From the NCBI RefSeq assembly GCF_014654205.1, contig NZ_BNAW01000047.1:1-64000 (forward strand): a stretch of DNA of 64,000 nucleotides. The letters run 5' to 3'. The notes below the pieces were generated by a model. The model was not told the DNA's origin. It did no database searches and was given only the letters and a program-made list of their open reading frames with translations. This DNA is from Amycolatopsis bullii. GTDB lineage: Bacteria; Actinomycetota; Actinomycetes; Mycobacteriales; Pseudonocardiaceae. Shown here piece by piece: positions 26,909-33,650 of this stretch. The translations under genes were made by a program, and so were the position numbers. Numbering within the stretch: the first letter of the stretch is position 1; each line of letters begins with the position of its first letter.

Positions 26909-27118
26909 CACGTACCCGCAGCGCCGCCCCACGTACCCGAAGGGTCGGCCTGCGTACCCACGGGGTCGGCCTGCGTACCTAGGGATTCGGCCTGCGTGCC
27001 TGAGGGGTCGGCTCGCGTGGTTGATGGTCGACTCGTAAGCCGACTCTTCCGGTACGCAAGCCGACTGTCCGAGTACGCGGGCTGACCGGGCCGGTACGTG
27101 GGCCGGCTTTCGCGGGAG
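26909..27118. repeat. array 2: ten 21-bp units with mid-array inversion
   Basis: Exactly 210 bp, ten 21-bp units in unbroken register. Units 1-6 (26909-27034) read like TGCGTACCYNNGGGKTCGGC. Units 7-10 (27035-27118) are the reverse complement type, GCAAGCCGACTNTCCGRGTAC-like. The unit sequence is unrelated to arrays 1, 3 and 4, but period and inverted layout are shared. It lies between convergent suhB and cei. The forward strand is open in a heptapeptide-repeat frame, but no credible start or ribosome binding site supports a gene. Confidence 0.9.
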
Positions 27119-27144
27119 CGGCTCCACCTGCGGAGCGACCGGAA

Positions 27145-27187
27145 TTGTCGGTGCCGTCCGGTAGTGTGGAAAACGGGGGGCGCCCCC
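27145..27187 (+). promoter_or_regulatory. PafBC-type (LexA-independent DNA damage) promoter element, copy 1
   Basis: TTGTCGGTG (27145-27153), an 8-nt spacer and TAGTGT (27162-27167) match exactly the mycobacterial TTGTCRGTG-N8-TAnnnT damage promoter motif as I recall it. It is followed by GGAAAACGGGGGGCGCCCCC (27168-27187), whose GGGGGCGCCCCC part is palindromic. It points at the 3' end of cei (stop at 27211) and no gene follows on this strand. Array 2 ends 26 bp upstream. The same 20-nt tail recurs at 42255. Confidence 0.65.
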
Positions 27188-27210
27188 GCGGGCGGGGTGA
27201 TCGGCGCAGG

Positions 27211-27894
27211 TCAGCAGGCCACGTCGCGGGCCGAGGCCAGCAGGGTCTGGTCGACCACGGGGGCCTTCGCGCCCGCGGACTGCTCGTCGCCGCCGCCACC
27301 CTGGTGGGCCTTCGACCAGTCGGCGAGCTGGGTGATGATCTGGCGGGCTTCGGCGCGGGGCCGGAGGTCGCCGAACAACGTGCCCGTGACCACGTCGACG
27401 CTCGCGTCCTTGCGGTTGTCCTGGACCAGCTCGGCGCACGGCACCACAAGGCTGAGCGTCCGGGCCGCGGTGACCCCGTTCTCGCCGAAGCGGATCTGGC
27501 CGCGGCACTTGGCCTCGCGGTTTTCGTACGCCGGGTCGTTGGCCGGCTCGGCGCCGCTGGTGAACCCGAGCTCCTTGAGCGCGGTCGTGGTGATGCCGCC
27601 CTGGCCGCGGCTGCCCGAGGCGTTGAGGACCCGGTAGGCGACCTTGTCCGGCGGGATGGGCGCGCGGTCGTCGAGCGCGTTGTGGGGCAGGCTGCTGAAG
27701 GTCACGCCCGGCGGCGGGCTCGCGGGCGGGTCGCACTTGACGGCTTCGTCGACGTCGCCCTTGCCGATGGCGGCGTTCACCCAGACGACGATCGCGCCCA
27801 CGGCGAGCACGCCGATCACGATCAGCGCGGGCAGCGGCTTGTGCTTGCGATACGGCCGCGTCCCACGGTCCCCGATGCCGTTCCCCGACGCCAC
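27211..27894 (-). CDS. cei: envelope integrity protein Cei (LytR_C domain)
   Basis: 227 residues: short basic cytoplasmic N-terminus (YRKHKPLP), one membrane anchor (ALIVIGVLAVGAIVVWV, about residues 24-40) and an extracytoplasmic region with a LytR_C-like fold, including VAYRVLNASGSRGQGGITTTALKELGF, of which only the first half is the usual family hallmark. M. tuberculosis Rv2700 in the same position is named Cei and is needed for envelope integrity. GTG 27894 has GGAAGGGACGGG upstream; longer extensions are not protein-like. It is convergent with suhB. A PafBC-type promoter element points into its 3' end from 44 bp away. Confidence 0.85.
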   Translation of the reverse strand: MASGNGIGDRGTRPYRKHKPLPALIVIGVLAVGAIVVWVNAAIGKGDVDEAVKCDPPASPPPGVTFSSLPHNALDDRAPIPPDKVAYRVLNASGSRGQGGITTTALKELGFTSGAEPANDPAYENREAKCRGQIRFGENGVTAARTLSLVVPCAELVQDNRKDASVDVVTGTLFGDLRPRAEARQIITQLADWSKAHQGGGGDEQSAGAKAPVVDQTLLASARDVAC

Positions 27895-28454
27895 CTGCCC
27901 GTCCCTTCCCCAACACGAAACCGACCGTGCGTTCCGGCCACCGCCGAGTCCGATCAGCCTAGGCGCTGCGCCCGGCGCGCGTGGTCCCGGGTCGCCCCGG
28001 AGCACACGGGCCCGGAGGCCCCGCCACCCGGACCCCGGAAGACCTGGTCGTTCCCGTGCCGGTCCTGCGGTACCGGGCCCCGACCGGACCGATCCCCGTG
28101 GCAGCGATCGCACCACGCCGGGGCGGCGCGGGGCAAGCGGACACCGGCCGCGCGTGAAGTTCTCCACCTCCGCGCAACCCGAACGGACGACAACGCGTCT
28201 TACCTGCGGGTTCCCCCTGTCGGGTGACGATTCCCCGGCAATGTCTGACTCGTTGCAGAACCCGGACAGCGGTGAGCTACCCTTCCCGGGCTCCGGCCGC
28301 AGGAAGAGGCCCGAAAAGAAGAGACCTCGGTCACTTCGGCCGTCGGGCACAAACGAGGGCCCTGGGACGTTGACCAGCGGCACGGCGGACTCACGGGCGC
28401 ATCCCGGGGTCCGGGAAAACGACTACACAAGCTGATCGCAGGGGTGAGGGACAC
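27895..28454. other. 560-bp intergenic region between cei and the DUF4193 gene
   Basis: No frame here has convincing coding character. It must hold the divergent promoters of cei and the DUF4193 gene. A weak candidate on the plus strand is TTGCAG (28253-28258) with TACCCT (28278-28283), though the 19-nt spacer is long. The length is unusual for this compact segment, and a leader or small RNA cannot be excluded. I see no repeat in it. Confidence 0.5.
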
Positions 28455-28763
28455 ATGGCTACCGACTACGACGCTCCGCGCCGCAGCGAAGCCGACGAGC
28501 TGGCCGAAGACTCGTTGGAGGAGCTCAAGGCCCGGCGGAACGAGAACCAGTCCGGCGTCGTCGACGTCGACGAGGACGCGACCGCCGAGAACTTCGAGCT
28601 GCCGGGTGCCGACCTCTCCGGGCTTTCCGGTGAGGACATGACCGTGAAGGTGGTGCCGAAGCAGGCGGACGAGTTCACCTGCTCCGTGTGCTTCCTGGTG
28701 CACCACCGCAGCCGGCTGGCCGAGGACAACGGCGGACGCCTGATCTGCCGCGACTGCGCCTGA
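28455..28763 (+). CDS. DUF4193 zinc-ribbon protein
   Basis: A 102-residue actinobacterial DUF4193 protein. The N-terminal half is acidic (DELAEDSLEELKARR; VDVDEDATAE). The C-terminal half carries a CxxC...CxxC zinc ribbon (FTCSVCFLVHHRSRL, then LICRDCA at the very end). The function is unknown. The position matches M. tuberculosis Rv2699c. The ATG has GTGAGGGACAC just upstream, a good ribosome binding site. It is divergent from cei and convergent with the DUF3093 gene, with a strong hairpin in between. Confidence 0.92.
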   Translation: MATDYDAPRRSEADELAEDSLEELKARRNENQSGVVDVDEDATAENFELPGADLSGLSGEDMTVKVVPKQADEFTCSVCFLVHHRSRLAEDNGGRLICRDCA

Positions 28764-28853
28764 GCCGCGCAGAGGGGTTCTCGGACACAGGGGACGAACA
28801 GACGCGGCGGAGAGCCTCGAGGGAACGGGGGAGGCTCGAAGCGCGCTGGGGAC

Positions 28854-28883
28854 AAGGGGGCCGGCCGGCAGGCCGGCCCCCTT
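28854..28883. terminator. bidirectional terminator between DUF4193 and DUF3093 genes
   Basis: AAGGGGGCCGGCC (28854-28866) and its reverse complement (28871-28883) flank a GGCA tetraloop, a 13-bp perfect stem between convergent genes. The flanking AA/TT ends let it work in either direction. Confidence 0.85.
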
Positions 28884-28900
28884 CCATGTCCGGAGGGTGT

Positions 28901-29383
28901 TCAGGCGCCTTTGAGCAGCTCGGCGACCTTTTCCGGGTGCCGGGTGCTGAACAGCCAGTACGGCGTCGGGTCGTTCGCGTCGGTCAGGTGGACCTTCACG
29001 ACCGGGCCGACCCAGCCGCGGTGCAGCACGTAGGCGGCCGGGTCGCCGTCGCGGCCGAGGGCCTTGCGCTTGGCTTCCTTGTCGAAGATCTCCACCTCGC
29101 CGGCGTACCGCAGCGGCAGGTGGGCGTCGCCGACCCACAGCTCCGGCTCGTCACCGCCGATGATCCGGATCTTCGACCGGCCCAGTGACAGCAGCAGCGC
29201 CACGACGACCGGCAGCGCGATCACGTACGGCAGCCACGCCCGGATCCCCGGGTAGCCGAGGTCGATCTCGGCCGCGAGCAGGACCGCCCCCAGCACCGGC
29301 AGCGGCCAGCCCCACCACGGGACGTACAGCCGTTCGGAATGCCGGACCGCGGCGTTCGCGGCCGTCTTCGCTGATTCACCCAC
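28901..29383 (-). CDS. DUF3093 membrane protein
   Basis: 160 residues. The N-terminal part has YVPWWGWPLPVLGAVLLAAEIDLGYP and a second hydrophobic segment (LPYVIALPVVVALLLSL), i.e. two membrane helices. The C-terminal domain is soluble and ends in TRHPEKVAELLKG, all typical of actinobacterial DUF3093 (Rv2698 position). The function is unknown. GTG 29383 was chosen because TACTCT on this strand (29395-29390) stands 6 nt upstream, which would give a leaderless mRNA starting at the GTG. It is divergent from dut with only 24 bp between start codons, so promoters overlap. Confidence 0.88.
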   Translation of the reverse strand: MGESAKTAANAAVRHSERLYVPWWGWPLPVLGAVLLAAEIDLGYPGIRAWLPYVIALPVVVALLLSLGRSKIRIIGGDEPELWVGDAHLPLRYAGEVEIFDKEAKRKALGRDGDPAAYVLHRGWVGPVVKVHLTDANDPTPYWLFSTRHPEKVAELLKGA

Positions 29384-29389
29384 GGGTAG

Positions 29390-29399
29390 AGAGTAATCT
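29390..29399. promoter_or_regulatory. overlapping divergent -10 boxes for dut and DUF3093
   Basis: Plus-strand TAATCT (29394-29399) ends 8 nt before the dut GTG. Minus-strand TACTCT (29395-29390) ends 6 nt before the DUF3093 GTG. The two hexamers share bases 29394-29395. Both genes would have leaderless or nearly leaderless transcripts, and polymerase could occupy only one at a time. No good -35 is visible for either. Confidence 0.5.
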
Positions 29400-29407
29400 C
29401 GCCGCCC

Positions 29408-29911
29408 GTGTCCAGCGTTCAGGTACTCCTCTCCCGGCTCGATCCGGAAGTCCCGCTGCCCGCCTACGCCCGACCGGGCGACGCGGGCGCCGATCTCGTC
29501 ACCACCTCGGATATCGTGCTCGGACCCGGGGAACGCGGCGTCGTCGGCACCGGCGTCGCGATCGCGCTCCCGCCCGGGTACGCGGGGTTCGTGCACCCGC
29601 GGTCCGGACTGGCCGCCCGGGCGGGCCTTTCGGTGGTGAACACCCCCGGCACGATCGACTCGGGCTACCGCGGCGAGATCAAGGTCTGCCTGATCAACCA
29701 CGACCCGGTGCACCCGCTGGAGCTGACCCGCGGCGACCGCATCGCCCAGCTGGTCGTGCAGCGGGTCGAGCACGCCGAGTTCGTCGAGGTCGACGCGCTC
29801 GACGCGACCGAGCGGGGCGACGGAGGCTACGGATCGACGGGCGGACACGCCACACTGGGAGCACCGGCGCTCGCCGCGAGCGCCGCCACGGGGGAAGGAA
29901 CGGAGAAGTAG
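29408..29911 (+). CDS. dut: deoxyuridine 5'-triphosphate nucleotidohydrolase
   Basis: A 167-residue trimeric dUTPase that converts dUTP to dUMP and pyrophosphate, limiting uracil in DNA. Conserved motifs appear in order: ARPGDAGADLVT (motif 1), HPRSGLAARAGLSVVN (motif 2), TPGTIDSGYRGEI (motif 3, catalytic Asp), GDRIAQLVVQRV (motif 4) and RGDGGYGSTGGH (motif 5, P-loop-like). The GTG start is very close to TAATCT, suggesting leaderless mRNA. The TAG stop overlaps the GTG of the DUF3710 gene by one base, so the two are coupled, as in other actinobacteria. Confidence 0.96.
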   Translation: MSSVQVLLSRLDPEVPLPAYARPGDAGADLVTTSDIVLGPGERGVVGTGVAIALPPGYAGFVHPRSGLAARAGLSVVNTPGTIDSGYRGEIKVCLINHDPVHPLELTRGDRIAQLVVQRVEHAEFVEVDALDATERGDGGYGSTGGHATLGAPALAASAATGEGTEK

Positions 29912-30573
29912 TGGGGATTTTCGGACGCAAGCGGCGGACCGAGGGCGGGTCCGCCGGACGGCACGCCGCGCCCGAGGCCGACGACACGATCGAGGACGAG
30001 GCGTACGACGAGGAATCGGAGCTTTCGGACGTCTCCGACGGCCCGTACGACGTCGCCGACTTCGAAGACGACGGCATCCCGCGGATCGACCTCGGCTCGG
30101 TGAAGGTGCCGGTGCCCGACGGTTCCCAGGTCCAGGTCGAGATGGACCCGGAGGCCGGGGGCGTGCGCGCCGTGCACGTCGTCACCGAGCAGGGCCAGAT
30201 CACGGTCAGCGCGTACGCCGCGCCGCGCTCGGGCGGGCTGTGGCGGGAGGTCAGCTCGGAGCTGGCCGACCAGCTGCGGTCCGACGGCGCCAAGGTCAGC
30301 ATCGGCCGCGGCGTCTGGGGCCTGGAGATCTCGGCCATCATCGGCGACGTCGCCCTGCGCTTCGTCGGTGTCGACCGGCCCCGGTGGATGCTGCGCGGCG
30401 TCATCGCCGGCCCCCAGTCGGAGGCCGCGGCGGCGGTCGAGGTGCTGCGCGAGATCGTCCGGCGGACGATCGTCGACCGCGGCGACGCGCCCATGCCGGT
30501 CCGGACCCCGCTGACCATCACGCTGCCCGAAGCGGTGGCCGAGCACATCGCGGCCCAGCAGCAGCAGGGCTGA
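29911..30573 (+). CDS. DUF3710 protein
   Basis: A 220-residue actinobacterial DUF3710 protein. A basic start (GIFGRKRRTEGGS) is followed by an acidic, probably disordered stretch (EADDTIEDEAYDEESELSD), then the conserved domain with GIPRIDLGSVKVPVPDG, ISAYAAPRSGGLWREV-like strands, and GVDRPRWMLRGVIAG. Its role is unknown. It is always near dut in relatives (Rv2696c). The GTG has GGAAGGAACGGAGAAG upstream and overlaps the dut stop by one base. A hairpin follows 9 bp after the stop, overlapping the end of the convergent hydrolase gene. Confidence 0.9.
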   Translation: MGIFGRKRRTEGGSAGRHAAPEADDTIEDEAYDEESELSDVSDGPYDVADFEDDGIPRIDLGSVKVPVPDGSQVQVEMDPEAGGVRAVHVVTEQGQITVSAYAAPRSGGLWREVSSELADQLRSDGAKVSIGRGVWGLEISAIIGDVALRFVGVDRPRWMLRGVIAGPQSEAAAAVEVLREIVRRTIVDRGDAPMPVRTPLTITLPEAVAEHIAAQQQQG

Positions 30574-30582
30574 CCCGCTCCC

Positions 30583-30614
30583 GAAGGGCGTCCTCGCCGT
30601 CGAGGGCGCCCTTC
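30583..30614. terminator. hairpin between the DUF3710 gene and the hydrolase gene
   Basis: GAAGGGCGTCCTCG (30583-30596) pairs with CGAGGGCGCCCTTC (30601-30614) with one G-T wobble. It spans the hydrolase stop codon and ends both convergent transcripts. Confidence 0.75.
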
Positions 30615-31326
30615 AGCGCGTCTTCAGGGCCTTCAGGAAGGCGAGGACGGTCGCCCGGCCGAGGGACTCGCGGTCCGTGCCCAGCGCCGTGAGCGTCGTC
30701 TCGCCGAGGGCCGCGCGGGGGAGTGCGTCCGCCCACTCCGCTGCGACTTTCGTCGGGTGCACCGGGTCGTCGGTGCACGTGCCGATCCCGGCCGGGACGG
30801 CCAGCGCCGCCAGCTCGGCGAGCGTGGGGGAGGGACGGCCGGCCGCGGCGCGCAGGCTGCCCGCCAGCCCGTCGCCGTGCCGCCGCCACGCCCGGTCCAG
30901 CTCCGCCCGCAGCCAGTCCGGACTGCCCTCGGTCTGCGCCAGGGCCGCGTCGACGCCCTGACCGGCCACCAGATCGGCCGTGAGCGTCGCGGCCAGCGAG
31001 GCGGGTGCCGGGCCCGGCGCGCCGTTCCAGGCCGGGAGCGCGGCCAGCAGGCCCCCGCAACGGCCCGGGTTGCGCACCGCCCACTCCGCCGCCAGGTGGG
31101 CGCCGAACGAAATGCCGCCTACGAGCAGTTCGCCGTGTTCGTCCGCCAGCGCGTCCAGCGTGGCCAGGTAGCCGTCGGCGAGCGCCGCGCCCGGGGGCGG
31201 GGGTGGCGCGATGAGCGGGACACCGAGGGCGCGCAGGGGCCGCTCGAAGACGGCCCGGACGAACACCTCGTCCGAGCCGGTGCCGGGCAGCAGCACCACC
31301 GGGGGAACTCTGATTGCGGACGTCAC
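30613..31326 (-). CDS. alpha/beta-hydrolase
   Basis: A 237-residue alpha/beta-hydrolase-fold protein. VVLLPGTGSDEVF forms the oxyanion-hole loop, GGISFGAHLAAEWA is the nucleophile elbow (G-x-S-x-G), and a late His is available near LGTDRES. The substrate is unknown. It occupies the position of M. tuberculosis Rv2695. GTG 31326 follows AAGGATTGCAAC, which provides a ribosome binding site, and protein similarity begins there. It is divergent from the OB-fold gene and convergent with the DUF3710 gene. Confidence 0.82.
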   Translation of the reverse strand: MTSAIRVPPVVLLPGTGSDEVFVRAVFERPLRALGVPLIAPPPPPGAALADGYLATLDALADEHGELLVGGISFGAHLAAEWAVRNPGRCGGLLAALPAWNGAPGPAPASLAATLTADLVAGQGVDAALAQTEGSPDWLRAELDRAWRRHGDGLAGSLRAAAGRPSPTLAELAALAVPAGIGTCTDDPVHPTKVAAEWADALPRAALGETTLTALGTDRESLGRATVLAFLKALKTR

Positions 31327-31432
31327 GTTGCAATCCTTGCGCAAAGGCGTTTCCCTGGCGGGGACCGCAGCTACGCTGGAAATCGCACGGGCCGCATGCA
31401 CACGTCGGGGGCCCCGGAGCACAGGAGTACCT

Positions 31433-31813
31433 ATGTCCGCCAAAGACGGCGGCTACTTCAGCCGGTTGGTTCGCAAGCTGACCAGCGACGTCGAGGATCT
31501 CGACGCCGACGAGATGTCGATGAGGTCCGGCGCCGAAGGGGCGCAGCGGGCGTGTGACTGCCGCTCCGGCGAAGAGGTCACCGTGATGGGCCGGCTCCGC
31601 AGCGTCGAGCTCTGCCCGACCAACGAGGCCGCCACGCTGGAGGCCGAGCTGTTCGACGGAACACAGGGCGTGACGCTAATCTGGCTCGGCCGCCGCCGGA
31701 TCCCGGGCATCGAGCCTGGCCGGACGATCAAGGTGCGCGGCCGGATGGCCGAGCGTGATGGCCAGAAGGTGCTGTACAACCCCTATTACGAGCTCCAGAG
31801 CCCAGTGAGTTGA
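31433..31813 (+). CDS. OB-fold nucleic-acid-binding domain protein
   Basis: 126 residues. The C-terminal two thirds form an OB-fold: EEVTVMGRLRSVELCPTNEA, LEAELFDGTQGVTLIWLGRR and IKVRGRMAERDGQKVLYNPY, as in tRNA anticodon/RecG-type OB domains. The short N-terminus (SRLVRKLTSDVEDLDADEM) is typical of the actinobacterial family in the Rv2694c position. It probably binds nucleic acid; its partner is unknown. ATG 31433 has AGGAG 6 nt upstream. TACGCT (31372-31377) is a plausible -10. The DUF3159 gene follows 9 bp later, so the two form an operon. Confidence 0.88.
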   Translation: MSAKDGGYFSRLVRKLTSDVEDLDADEMSMRSGAEGAQRACDCRSGEEVTVMGRLRSVELCPTNEAATLEAELFDGTQGVTLIWLGRRRIPGIEPGRTIKVRGRMAERDGQKVLYNPYYELQSPVS

Positions 31814-31822
31814 TCACCCATC

Positions 31823-32542
31823 GTGACTGAACCCGCCCAGAGCGAGAAGAAGACCGACGCGGAAGAGCCGCAGCCGACCCTGCTCGAGCAGATGGGCGGC
31901 GTGTCCGGCCTCATCTACTCGTCGGTGCCGGTGATCGTCTTCGTGCTGGCGAACTCGTTCTTCGGCCTGACCGCGGGCATCTGGACGTCGATCGGCAGCG
32001 CGGTGGCCATCACCGTGCTGCGGGTGGTCCGGAAGGAGCCCCTGCAGCCGGCGATCTCCGGCTTCTTCGGCGTCGCGATCGCGGCGTTCATCGCCTACCG
32101 CACGGGGTCGGCGAAGGGCTTCTTCCTGTTCGGGATCTACGCGAGCTTGATCTACTGCGGCATCTTCGTGCTGTCGGTGGTCGTGCGCTGGCCGATCGCG
32201 GGCGTGGTCTGGAACATGCTCAACGGCACGGGCCAGGCGTGGCGGCGCGACAAGCCGTCCCGCTACGGCTACGACGTCGCGACGCTGGCGATGGCGGCGA
32301 TCTTCGCGGCCCGGTTCGTGGTGCAGCGCTGGCTCTACCAGGAGGACTACACCGGCTGGCTGGCCTTCGCGAAGATCGCGATGGGCTACCCGCTGTACGC
32401 GCTGGGCCTGCTGGTGGTCGTGTGGGCGGTCCGGCGGTCGGACAAGCGCCTGAAGGCCCTGGCTGAGTCCGAGCCGGTCCCGGAGACGGACGCCGAGGTC
32501 GAGGCCCGGCTCCGCGAGAAGTGCGCAACCCCGGAAGCCTGA
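31823..32542 (+). CDS. DUF3159 membrane protein
   Basis: 239 residues with about six membrane helices (VPVIVFVLANSFFGLTAG; FFGVAIAAFIAYRTG; FFLFGIYASLIYCGIFVLSV and others), flanked by a hydrophilic N-terminus (QSEKKTDAEEPQPTLLEQMGG) and an acidic tail. It belongs to DUF3159, which is restricted to actinobacteria and lies beside the OB-fold gene in relatives (Rv2693c). The function is unknown. The GTG start is 9 bp after the OB-fold stop. Its 3' end faces a PafBC-type promoter element on the opposite strand 40 bp away. Confidence 0.88.
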   Translation: MTEPAQSEKKTDAEEPQPTLLEQMGGVSGLIYSSVPVIVFVLANSFFGLTAGIWTSIGSAVAITVLRVVRKEPLQPAISGFFGVAIAAFIAYRTGSAKGFFLFGIYASLIYCGIFVLSVVVRWPIAGVVWNMLNGTGQAWRRDKPSRYGYDVATLAMAAIFAARFVVQRWLYQEDYTGWLAFAKIAMGYPLYALGLLVVVWAVRRSDKRLKALAESEPVPETDAEVEARLREKCATPEA

Positions 32543-32565
32543 GCCCCACAACCCGCGCGCGAGGG

Positions 32566-32604
32566 GGACCCCCCGGTTCCAACGTTACCGGCAGGCACCG
32601 ACAG
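32566..32604 (-). promoter_or_regulatory. PafBC-type promoter element, copy 2 (minus strand)
   Basis: Reading the minus strand: CTGTCGGTG (32604-32596), 8-nt spacer, TAACGT (32587-32582), then TGGAACCGGGGGGTCCCCC-like sequence. It directs transcription into the 3' end of the DUF3159 gene. Array 3 begins 30 bp upstream of the -35-like box, the same order as at copy 1. Confidence 0.6.
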
Positions 32605-32634
32605 TTTTGGCGCGCGGACCGCCTGATCAGGCGA

Positions 32635-32744
32635 GATGCCCCACCAATCACACGTGATGCCCCTCGAATCGCGGATGATGCCCCGCTGATCACGCGAGAT
32701 GCCCCTCCCGGCACGCGAGATCCGGCTCCGATCACGCGAGACGC
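32635..32744. repeat. array 3 of 21-bp units
   Basis: Five units of exactly 21 bp (32635, 32656, 32677, 32698, 32719) plus a partial sixth, each like GATGCCCCNCNNATCACGCG. They are the same sequence family as arrays 1 and 4, here in one orientation only. The array lies between convergent DUF3159 and trkA genes. Translating the plus strand gives a DAPPITR-like heptad, but there is no start signal, so I do not call a gene. Confidence 0.85.
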
Positions 32745-32848
32745 CCGGCGCGGGACGACTGCGGCACCCGGCGAAAACCCCGGCAGCAAACAAACCGGAC
32801 GACATCCAGACCCCCCGCAACCCCGATCCGAAGCCCCAACACGGCCGG

Positions 32849-32892
32849 CAGCGCCGGGTCAAGGCACGCTTTCCCGCCTTGACCCGGCGCTG
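32849..32892. repeat. 17-bp-stem hairpin in the DUF3159-trkA gap
   Basis: CAGCGCCGGGTCAAGGC (32849-32865) and its perfect reverse complement (32876-32892) enclose a 10-nt loop ACGCTTTCCC. It has no T-tract. It may be a terminator or a member of a dispersed palindrome family. With array 3 and the promoter element it accounts for most of the 451-bp gap 32543-32993. Confidence 0.75.
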
Positions 32893-32957
32893 TCGACCGT
32901 AGTCACAATCAGGCTTCGGGGTGGCGGAGAAAGCTGGGTCCAGCGCCCGCGAAAAGA

Positions 32958-32979
32958 CCCCCGGCGAACTTGCCGGGGG
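32958..32979. terminator. terminator hairpin downstream of the trkA pair
   Basis: CCCCCGGC (32958-32965) and GCCGGGGG (32972-32979) form an 8-bp stem with a GAACTT loop, 14 bp beyond the stop of the minus-strand trkA gene. Confidence 0.7.
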
Positions 32980-32993
32980 CCCCACGCACAGCC

Positions 32994-33650
32994 TCAATAC
33001 CCCAAAGCCGTCCGAATCTCCGGCTCAACATCCGCGGTCGCGACGAACAACAGCTCGTCCCCGGGCTCCAGCGGGTCCTCCGGCTGCGGCACGATCACCC
33101 GGTCCCCCCGCAGGATCGTCACCAGCGCCGCATCCCGTGGCAGCGTCAGCTCGCTCACCGGCTTCCCGGCCAGCGGCGTCTCCGCCGGCAGCGTCAGCTC
33201 GACGAGGTTCGCGTTGCTCTGCCGGAACGTCATCAGCCGCACCAGGTCGCCGACGCTGACCGCCTCCTCGACCATCGCCGCCAGCATGCGCGGGGTCGAG
33301 ACCGCCACGTCGACGCCCCAGGCGTCGGTGAACAGCCACTCGTTGGCCGGGTTGTTCACCCGGGCCACCACGCGCCGCACCGCGAACTCCGTCTTGGCCA
33401 GCAGGGACACCACCAGGTTGGCCTTGTCGTCGCCCGTCGCGGCGATGACGACGTCGCACTGCTCGATCCCGGACTCCTCCAGGATCGACACCTCGCACGC
33501 GTCGCCCAGCACCCAGTCGGCCTGCTCGACGGCGTGCGGCTCGAACTGGTCGGCCTCGCGCTCGATGAGCATCACCTGGTGCCTGCCGTCGATCAGCTCG
33601 GCGGCGATGGAACGGCCGACCGCCCCGGCGCCCGCAATCGCGACCCTCAT
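32994..33650 (-). CDS. TrkA-family RCK potassium-regulatory protein (CeoC-like)
   Basis: 218 residues with the RCK layout: N-terminal Rossmann domain beginning MRVAIAGAGAVGRSIAAELI, NAD-site acidic strand end (VMLIEREADQF), DACEVSILEESGI, and a C-terminal TrkA_C subdomain (PLAGKPVSELTLPRDAALVTI). Such proteins bind nucleotide and gate potassium transporters from the cytoplasmic side. The ATG overlaps the stop of the upstream trkA gene by 4 bp, so the two are coupled and probably form a hetero-oligomer. The pair corresponds to ceoB/ceoC of M. tuberculosis. The divergent neighbour is a KimA-like potassium permease, a likely client. Confidence 0.92.
   Translation of the reverse strand: MRVAIAGAGAVGRSIAAELIDGRHQVMLIEREADQFEPHAVEQADWVLGDACEVSILEESGIEQCDVVIAATGDDKANLVVSLLAKTEFAVRRVVARVNNPANEWLFTDAWGVDVAVSTPRMLAAMVEEAVSVGDLVRLMTFRQSNANLVELTLPAETPLAGKPVSELTLPRDAALVTILRGDRVIVPQPEDPLEPGDELLFVATADVEPEIRTALGY

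Noticed and set aside
26894..27085. Open frame with heptapeptide repeats (ACVPTGS-like) over array 2
   Set aside because: It is a by-product of a 21-bp period being divisible by three. It has no ribosome binding site, its repeats flip mid-way and codon bias is not that of a gene.
26909..27118. CRISPR array
   Set aside because: Units are contiguous without unique spacers, the period is 21 bp, orientation reverses and there are no cas genes.
27895..28454. A gene in the 560-bp gap
   Set aside because: Frames present have Arg/Pro-rich shadow composition, no conserved motif and no ribosome binding site.
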